Under the pieces are notes generated by a model. It saw only the letters and a list, made by a program, of their open reading frames with translations. It made no database searches and was not told where the DNA came from. A DNA stretch of 64,000 nt, taken from positions 434,001 through 498,000 of the forward strand of contig JALIZF010001888.1 of assembly GCA_029948255.1 (NCBI GenBank), in the 5' to 3' direction. This document shows, one piece after another, positions 57,601 through 64,000 of the stretch (the first letter of the stretch is position 1; each line of letters starts with the position of its first letter). Made by a program: the position numbers and the translations under genes. The DNA comes from Telmatactis stephensoni. Lineage: Eukaryota > Cnidaria > Anthozoa > Actiniaria > Isophelliidae.

Positions 57601-60600
57601 ACCTTACCAACCACTTACTGACACTTTACCAACCACTTACTAACATCTTACCAACCACTTCCTGACACCTTACCAACCACTTCTTGACACCTTACCAACC
57701 ACTTGCTGACACCTAACCAACCACTTCCTGACACCTTACCAACCACTCCCTGACACCCTACCAACCACTTACTGACATTTTACCAACCACTTCCTGGCAC
57801 CTTACCAGCCACTTCCTGACACCTTACCAACCACTTCCTGACACCTTACTAACCTCTTCCTGGCACCTTACCAACCACTGACACCTTACCAACAACTTAC
57901 TGACACCTTACCCACCACTTCCTGACACCTTACCCACCACTTGCTGATACCTTACCCACCACTTCCTGACACCTTACCAACCACTCTGCCTTACCAGCCA
58001 CTTCCTGACACCTTACCAACCACTTCCTGACACCTTACTAACCTCTTCCTGGCACCTTACCAACCACTGACACCTTACCAACAACTTACTGACACCTTAC
58101 CAACAACTTACTGACACCTTACCCACCACTTCCTGACACCTTACCCATCACTTCCTGACACCTTACCAACCACGAGCTTGCTAACAATTTGCCAAGTACT
58201 AACAACATAATGTAGATTGTTTCCTTTTGGTCCTGGATGCAAATTAATTGTGGAACATTTTCTTGTGAAGTTTAAGTTAAACAAAGTAGACCTACTTGTT
58301 TGCAGCATATTAGGAGACCATCCAAGAGGAACACATATCTCTCTGTAGACTGGAATAATGGGAAATTATCAGACAGGTGAGCATAATAATATTGCATGAC
58401 ACAGATCTCACTACGTAAATTCACCAAATATTTACCTTTTTACTGGGATGCATTTTACCAAGCATTCCCTCTGTAAAGATAAAGTATGATTGTAAATTGT
58501 ACACCTTGAGTTCCTGAAAGCCCAATTATTGTTAATGAAGGAATAAACCTTAAGAAAGCCATTCATTCTATCCCTGGATTAAGACTGTTCACCATATATC
58601 CCAATATCATGAAAGGCTTAGAATCTCAAAGTGAAAAATTGAAAACAGGGAGAAATGAACCAGAGAAACAGCAGGAAAGTGAAGAAAAGTGTGGAGAAAT
58701 TACAAAAAGGGATTTCTCAATGTCTAAATGTGCAACCTGTTTGTAATCACTATGATGAAGAACATCCACATGCAAGTATTGGTTAGTTTTGGGATTAAAA
58801 ATATCATACCTTTTAGGATTTCAGTACAAGTTTGGGAGATATCTTTACCCTGTGAATAAAATGATAGTTTTGTTATTACTACCCTTGAAAGCTGCTATTT
58901 TAAAGGCCAATGTTATTATTGTTCCATAACTACATGTAATTAAAAGTCTTTTCTTGTTTTTCTGATTGGTCAAACTAATCAAGGATATTTTTTTCTGAAA
59001 GCAAAAAATGAGTGACAGAATGGTGATATCTCTGATTTCCTGAGGATGATGCACAACATACAGGTACCTACCTCCCAACCATCAATGTTCCTTTGTAGTT
59101 CATTCATTATGGATGCTGCAGATTTTAGCACCCCTGACTTTCTTCTTTGGGCTCTGCTAAATTTGTCCCTGAAAATAAAGACAAACAGATCATGATAAGG
59201 ACTTATCATGGTGAAAGACTTGGCATATCCAGGCATTCACAGACCAAAAGAGAGCCATTTGAATATTGAAGTTCAGGGTTGGAGTCTCAGCCAGACTAAC
59301 ACTCAGGGTCTTTCAATAACTTAGGAAAAAGTGCCGTCTTTGTTATTACATCTGCAAATGGTTTAATAGACCTTCATATCTTCAGATAAGGGTGTCAAAC
59401 CATAGACCACATTTCTCTACACTACACATTAGCCCTGAATTTGAGGAAGTATATTATAGGTCCCAATAAATTGTGTGCCCATGCCATTATAGTACCAGGT
59501 ATTATCATACCAGTACAATATACTGTATAAAATTATTATTATATGGCTAGATAATTTCCTGAATTCTGATTGGCTAACGCATGGTCTGTATTTCGCCATA
59601 TCAGGACCGCTGTCCCGGATGAAAAGAAAAATTTGCGTTTGGCAATATTTATTGTTTTAGCGGGACTTCTCAAAGCCATATAATAAATAAGTTATTAACC
59701 TCGTTTGCTCGGTCTGTATGGGAAAATATCAGACCTCCATCTTTTTGTACGGACCTCGCCTACGGCTCGGTCCGTACTGTCAAGACCTCGGTCTGATATT
59801 TTCCCATACAGACCTCGCGCTCGGTTAATAACCCTTTAATATTATTCTTAACATTAATGATTGATCAGCTAGCATTTGGTGACAGAGGAATTTAGCATTA
59901 TGTTACTGAGTAAGTTCATTTTTTAGTCAACTCACTCTTTTTTCTTGGGCAGATTAGAAAGTATTCTCTCCATGCTGGCTTGTAGCAAACTTAAAGCACT
60001 TTGGGCCTATACAAAAATTTCACATTTAAGAAGTCAGTTCCAGTTATCACAAAGAAAAACACCTGTGGTTCCAGGGGCGTATCCAGAAAATTTCAAAGGG
60101 GGGGGTCACACTTTCCATTTTCCACCAAAGGGGGGTCACACTTCCAATTTCTCAATCTTTCTCCAGTCAGATTCTTTTATTTCTATCATCTTTTTGTTTT
60201 CAAAGGGGGGGTCACGGGCAACCTGGGACCCCCCTGGATACACCCCTGGGTTCTTAAAGCATCTAAGCTAGTATACTAGGTAAGTGCATACAAACAAATA
60301 GGTGATCTATATGGGCCTATACAAACAAGATGCATTTTCAAAGTTACCAAATGATTGTTTTGTTTGTACATATATCATTATGGCAAATCTTGTAAAAAGA
60401 GATGAAATAAAATCTAACTGAACACTGAAGCTACTTTGATTTACAAATCAAACTGAATAATCACTGATTCTTGAAGACAGTTTAAATGGTAAGATAACAG
60501 CAATTGACTGTTCATACCAGTCTGTTCATTATCTGTTCATATCAGCTGTCAAGTCAACTGTTCCATGACAGTAGGTGATCAACTGTCACTGTACAGTAAC

Positions 60601-63600
60601 TGTCAGTTAATTTAACTAGTGTTAACATAGGTGGCTTACAGTTACATGTACAATTTACCTGCTCCAAGCTCTCAATGTCATTTTCATCGGGACTTGTCTT
60701 CAGTAGTAACTGAAAGCAACCAAAAACCCTGCTTTAGATTGAATCCAATAATGAAATTCTCAAACTTCCCCACACTCTGTCAGGGGGGTTCTTTTAAGGG
60801 CCAGGCACTGAGCAAATTGACCAGGGGCAGGATCCAGGGGGGTGTCCATAGGTGCACCAGACATCCCCCTAGCACCATAGGAGATGACGTCATCAGATTC
60901 CATTGTTAGGAGGCCGCTATCTTGGATATGACTTCATCTCTCAAGAGGCCTATTTGGGACACCCCCTTTGTAAAATCCTGGATCCGCCCTAGCCTGTTGA
61001 CCAGCTGTTAATATAACTGGTGGGTTTTGGCCAGCTGTCTTGGACAACTAAAGCAACTTTTGGTAATAAATCTCTGAAGTCTTGCCCTGGTGTCAAATCC
61101 AGGTGCCCTCCAATTCAATATCTAAATTAATTAATCCCAACTCTATGGTTCTAGAACATGTTGAGCCCATAAGAAACGTAGTTACTATTAAATTTTAGCT
61201 CCATTGGTAACTAACATTTTTTATATCAACAAATTTGTTCAAACCTCACCTTTACCAGGTCAAAGTAATGCATACAGTGATGAACTGGAATCATGAGTAA
61301 CTTTGGCAGACAATACTGTACTGTTTCTTTGAAGCGATCTCCTTTACTCTAATGGGAAAGAAACAATACTTATGATGACAACATCTTGAAAATACATTGC
61401 TGTCTTTTATGTTAAATGGACTATTTCTAAAGTTTATTGTAGGGTTGGGAAATTTAGTGTAACAATAATGTGACTAATGCTATGATGTTATAACTGGGAT
61501 TTTTTGTGTTACAAATGAATGTCTTGTGGCAAACATTCTGTAAACCAAACCATGCAGAACACTAGCTTATCTTGGGTGGCCAGCCTGTTTATCACATGGG
61601 TTTGACCACTGACCACTAGCTGTGTCCTCTGATAATCATGCTAGACTGAGGTAGGACTTCAGCATTTAAAGTATTCTTCGTTCAACTGGGAATATTGAGT
61701 TTACTGACGTGTCAAATATGATTAGTTGACGTGCCAAATTGTTGTCTGCCAGTCAACCCACATAGAATAACCTCTCTGGGAGGGCCAGTGTTAGCTTAAT
61801 TGATTATCAGATGGTATGACTTGACTGCTGGCCACTGCGCTGTCTGATAATCAGCTTAGGATAAGAATGCTGTACTTCAAGGGTTCTTATTTAACTAGAA
61901 ATACTGAGTATAATAGTGACATGTATCCAGTATAATCAGTTAAGGTGCCAAAACAGTTGTTGGTTTTGCCACCAGTCCAACAGTAGGCCATTATTTTTGA
62001 CCTACTAGTTACATTTCCTGGTACCTTTTGCACAACTTAAGTAGGTTAATCACTTACTCTAAAAGTATTCTGCTACTTTGGGTCTTGCTAACAGCTCATA
62101 AAGTTTCCCACCAATACCAAGATGTCTGTACATTTTACTGGCAGACAGCATTTGTTCCTCAGCGAACCTCTCATAAACTTCAAATTCAGCACCCTTAGTT
62201 ACAAAACAAGGATTAAAATATTGTGAATGTTACTAAGGTAAACATTGTGAATATTTCTATGTAGGTTTTCCCAATTTTTATTAAGTAGAAAATTCTCCCG
62301 CACATTTCTTTATTCGTTTGACAAAAAGGAGAAGTTAACTTTTATACTATTTTTTGCAGAGACCTTTTCTAGAATTTATTTTCTTCTTTCTTTGATCTCC
62401 CCTCCAGGACTAAAAATAACGGCCGGTCATCAGACAATGTCCAGCCAAGATTGCAACTTGACCGGTCAAATCTTTGCATTGCCGGTCATTGTGACCGGTC
62501 ACTTTTTAGCAGAAACTGAAAGCTTTTTAGACAGAAACATAATTGTTTCAAAAGGTTTTCCTCAAATGCTCAGATAACACACAGCTTGTGAAACTAAGCT
62601 TAGATGTGAGAGATTAATGTAGTAATATATTACAGTAAATTGATTCTATCGCAGTAATAAGCATCGACAGATTATGTCAACAGCTTCAAATTGAAATTCA
62701 TGGATCTCACAAAAACAGCAGCATGATCGTAGCCCACACACAGAAATCAAGAACTTTATTCATCTGAAATGGTAGCTGAAAATGATTTTTATAAAATGTA
62801 TTGTAATATAGCTGAAATACTTGAGCGATATGTTTGATGAACATTAACAACAAGAATGAATTACTAGTGTCAATGACGAATATGCAAATTACCTACCAGA
62901 AGGTAGCAAAAGGTCAAGTAATAATAATTAGTTAATAGTCCAAAACATTTTTGTTTGTTTAAAACTAAGATAACATAGGATCAGTTGTGGATACAATTAA
63001 AAATGTTCAAAAATTTCCTCAAACAACTCGAAAATCTGCAAGACTAGAGGACTAGTTCCCATATGTTTTAATATGGTGGCATACTGAATTACGAATACGA
63101 TCATGTGGTTTGACTTTTTGCTTCGTCTTTTAAATACAAGAGTAGCCTAAACCACTAAGAGTATAAAATCATGATTACAGAATAATATACACATTGCTCT
63201 TGGACTGACAGAATACAAATACATGGAAAGTACATGGGTACAGTGGGAATTTTATAACGGTAAAGTTCATGGTAAAAATACAGCAACATTTGTAATTAAT
63301 GGCTACACAAAGTCTCAGAACAACAAACAAACAGAAACTACCCCCCAAAAAGACAAACAAAAAAATAGACTTCTAGGGCATAAAATGTTTGAAATGCACA
63401 GTTTTGGAAAAAAAAATTGTCTGGGCAGAAACAGGGTATGACCAAATTTATTGATTTAATGTCCGTCCACTGACCTAGACGTTATTTTTAGCCCTGCCCC
63501 TCCAATTCCCACTATGGTAGGGTATTGATATTTTCTGGGACTATATAATATACAAGAAAGAGTACCTCTGCCATTTCCTCAAAACATGTTCCAATAGCAG

Positions 63601-63829
63601 GAGGCTTTCCCTCATCAGCAACTTCTATAGCAGCTTCAAGAAGACCATAAAAAGCCACAGAAAAGTCATATATCTCTGTTATGTTACTAAACACTTTGTC
63701 GACATCCTGTTTAGAGATTTAAAACCATAAGATATATGTACAAAAAGCCTGTACTCAGACATTCAAGCAAGTTTGTCTTACTTCTTCTGTGAACAAAGTT
63801 TTGGCCTCAACAAATGGAGCTCTGAAAAC
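45685..63829 (-). CDS. SOS: Son of sevenless (SOS) Ras guanine nucleotide exchange factor, 27 exons, 5' end missing
   Basis: SOS loads GTP on Ras after Grb2 recruits it to receptors. Exons in reading order, given low-high: 63782-63829, 63566-63706, 62077-62193, 61250-61348, 60659-60709, 59936-60006, 59072-59168 (DH domain); 58810-58849, 58436-58470, 58296-58340, 57094-57196, 56559-56676 (PH); 55527-55610, 54304-54346 (linker); 54080-54155, 53321-53402, 52484-52606, 51269-51425 (REM); 50907-51014, 50774-50829, 50170-50362, 49672-49764, 48955-49072, 48246-48336, 47206-47287, 46665-46781 (CDC25 catalytic); 45685-46447 (tail). Diagnostic blocks: [68 protein letters not shown]. The tail has Grb2-SH3-type motifs ([35 protein letters not shown]). 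About 1050 codons are visible. Uncertain points: the donor at 62077, the acceptor at 46447 (phase conflict) and the AT-AC intron at 52607-53320. Confidence 0.95.
47312..47572. repeat. CACGTGATAATC minisatellite in SOS intron
   Basis: Four imperfect units of 66-72 bp. Each starts with TCACGTGATAATC or TCACATGATAATC, followed by CCATGGTGAT. The array starts about 25 bp upstream of the acceptor of exon 47206-47287 and contains repeated CACGTG palindromes. Confidence 0.75.
47707..48171. mobile_element. pogo-like (Tc1/mariner-type) MITE with internal 73-bp tandem array
   Basis: The ends are CAGTAGAACCCCGC and GCGGGGTTCTGCTG, with TA on both sides (47705-47706, 48172-48173). CAGT..AACCCCG ends and TA targets are typical of pogo/Tigger elements. 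The interior is five to six tandem units of 73 bp (CGCTATCTCGAACAC starts at 47749, 47821, 47894, 47967, 48040, 48114). No transposase frame. It lies in a SOS intron. Confidence 0.78.
48408..48470. repeat. Compound TCA/ACA/ACC trinucleotide microsatellite
   Basis: ATC, then AAC, then ACC repeats run in sequence, about 60 bp. In SOS intron. Confidence 0.9.
48702..48896. repeat. Foldback element with GCCCGCCGCACACGTTGA arms
   Basis: Arm AGCCCGCCGCACACGTTGA plus GAGGAAACTGCCACGCGAGG faces its complement ending at 48896. About 195 bp, non-coding. Just downstream of SOS exon 48955-49072 in reading order. Confidence 0.65.
49862..50058. repeat. Inverted-repeat element with GGACCATTAGAAATCGTGG arms
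   Basis: Left arm 49866-49893 and right arm 50025-50055 are complements (TGGACCATTAGAAATCGTGG against CCACAATTTCTAATGGTCCA). About 197 bp in a SOS intron. Confidence 0.65.
52033..52076 (-). pseudogene. Fragment copy of SOS exon 51269-51425 inside the neighbouring intron
   Basis: GACCTCAGACAGGAAGATC plus CCTAGTTTCCTTAGCAACTG (52033-52073) repeats, with few changes, bases 51328-51371 inside the REM-region exon. It lies in the intron directly upstream of that exon (51426-52483), same orientation. It is too short to be a functional exon and lacks splice sites that I can see. Confidence 0.7.
52607..53320 (-). other. U12-type AT-AC intron of SOS
   Basis: On the minus strand the exon at 53321-53402 ends ATTATCAG and is followed by ATATCCTTGA (53320 downward), the U12 AT-AC donor consensus. 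The other end reads TTTCTTAACCTTTCTAAC before 52606. It holds a branch-point match (TTCTTAAC against TTCCTTAAC) about 10 nt from a terminal AC. Splicing AT-AC joins phase 2 to phase 2 and gives [13 protein letters not shown], the expected SOS sequence. Reading through the donor meets a TGA after two codons, and no GT-AG option gives this product. Confidence 0.85.
53533..53889. repeat. TGGTTGCCA-type repeat, reverse copy of 22587-22869
   Basis: Ends with TGTGGCAACCATG and starts near ATGGTTGTCACAAC. Full of TTCCCTGACTTTT words. Shares the ATACCAAGCTAGGA block with the UBE3A-intron copy in opposite orientation. Confidence 0.7.
54574..54880. repeat. Three-copy tandem repeat of about 98 bp in SOS intron
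   Basis: A TGTTGTTGTTGTT run, TATAGAA.GATGTTGCAAATGA and GCAGCTGCTCTAGCCATTAC recur three times (unit starts about 54574, 54672, 54770). Confidence 0.75.
54908..55245. repeat. Foldback element in SOS intron
   Basis: AGAACGATTTCACATAACTC and ACTTTTAGATGCAAATGAGT (left) pair with the complement at about 55150-55243. About 340 bp, non-coding. Confidence 0.6.
55861..56166. repeat. Foldback element ended by TATAGTCAATTGAAGAAAC
   Basis: Left arm from 55861 and right arm to 56166 are complements (TATAGTCAATTGAAGAAAC against GTTTCTTCAATTGACTATA), extending inward across GAACATAGAAGCTGAGAC. About 306 bp in a SOS intron. Confidence 0.68.
56748..56857. repeat. Short inverted repeat beside SOS exon 56559-56676
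   Basis: CCTAAGTGACTTTTTGATG and CATCAATCAAAAAGTCACTTAGG are near-complements separated by about 68 bp. It lies upstream of the exon acceptor in reading order. Confidence 0.6.
57230..58173. repeat. 22-bp minisatellite, about 43 units, in SOS PH-domain intron
   Basis: Unit TTACCAACCACTTACTGACACC with variants (CCC for CAA, TTCC or TTGC for TTAC) repeated over about 940 bp. It fills most of the 1.1-kb intron between exons 58296-58340 and 57094-57196. Some units are shortened, and a block near 57840-57960 recurs near 58020-58140, showing duplication of several units at once. Confidence 0.92.
59690..59836. repeat. Foldback repeat with GGTCTGTATGGGAAAATATC arms
   Basis: TTATTAACCTCG then GGTCTGTATGGGAAAATATC (left) faces its complement ending in CGGTTAATAA. 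A small GTACGGACC / GGTCCGTAC hairpin is at the centre. In a SOS intron. Confidence 0.65.
60072..60249. repeat. CCAGGGGCGTATCCAG-ended element
   Basis: The ends are CCAGGGGCGTATCCAG and CTGGATACACCCCTGG. GGGGGGTCACACTTCCA-type words repeat inside. Short MITE in a SOS intron. Confidence 0.6.
60823..60990. repeat. GGGGCAGGATCCAG-ended element
   Basis: The ends are AGGGGCAGGATCCAGGGGGG and a matching ATCCTGGATCCGCCCT. About 168 bp, non-coding, in a SOS intron. Confidence 0.6.
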
Positions 63830-64000
63830 CTGTTGATATGGAATAATTCTTAATTAATTGTGAATTATTATCTACCATCCACAGATGGGAACAACCAGCC
63901 ATAATACTTATCCTTTAATCCGAAGCACATGCAACAGCTTTATAAGCACCTAATGCATAGAGCTTTTGTATTTGTAAGTGGGAAATTTGCCACACAGTAT
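63830..64000. other. SOS intron at right edge
   Basis: Upstream of the acceptor at 63830 (minus strand) no further exon is seen. The 5' half of SOS (histone-fold region and start of DH) must lie beyond 64000. Confidence 0.7.

Noticed and set aside
57230..58173. CRISPR-like array
   Set aside because: Units are contiguous 22-mers without unique spacers, in an animal intron; it is a minisatellite.

Overview
The window is animal nuclear DNA. It holds intron-rich genes for conserved animal signalling and metabolic proteins, with GT-AG introns of about 0.1-3 kb and a dense background of short inverted-repeat (foldback) elements, tRNA-derived SINEs, minisatellites and one LTR-retrotransposon composite. 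Gene content, good conservation of human-like protein blocks and the repeat style suggest an invertebrate, perhaps an early-branching one such as a cnidarian or sponge. The sequence alone does not fix the species.

Layout from left to right. (1) 2529-2939 (-) and 6349-9969 (+) are a divergent pair of D-2-hydroxyacid dehydrogenases (GRHPR-like). Only exon 1 of the minus copy lies inside the window, and the plus copy carries a +1 frameshift. (2) 10951-14685 (+) is a complete 7-exon calcineurin-B homologous protein (CHP1-like). (3) 17718-19960 (-) is a complete 6-exon glucosamine-6-phosphate N-acetyltransferase (GNPNAT1). It is head-to-head with (4) 20776-27860 (+), a complete 8-exon UBE3A/E6AP-type HECT ubiquitin ligase with an AZUL zinc finger. 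Their 815-bp shared promoter contains a perfect 56-bp palindrome and an ATGGCGGC-type motif. (5) 29143-34891 is a young retroelement composite: two 801-bp LTRs in inverted orientation enclose a broken gag-like region, a 1.7-kb palindromic TTAA-flanked element and a 411-bp foldback element. (6) 35.2-38.4 kb is a degenerate ACTACA-type 9-bp satellite in two blocks. (7) 38558-43706 (+) is a complete 11-exon L-2-hydroxyglutarate dehydrogenase (L2HGDH). (8) 45685-63829 (-) is the 3' part of Son of sevenless (SOS), 27 exons running from inside the DH domain through PH, REM and CDC25 to a Grb2-type proline-rich tail. Its 5' exons lie beyond the right edge.

The genes are not an operon. They are ordinary housekeeping or signalling genes: hydroxyacid metabolism (GRHPR-like, L2HGDH), UDP-GlcNAc synthesis (GNPNAT1), pH/Ca2+ regulation (CHP), ubiquitination (UBE3A) and Ras activation (SOS). 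The most notable signals are the inverted-LTR composite, a U12-type AT-AC intron in SOS whose splice sites restore the SOS reading frame exactly, localized near-identity between the divergent dehydrogenase paralogs (gene conversion), the promoter palindrome, and several foldback families with clean target-site duplications. Exon boundaries were read by eye from reading frame, splice consensus and recalled family sequences. No database search was run.
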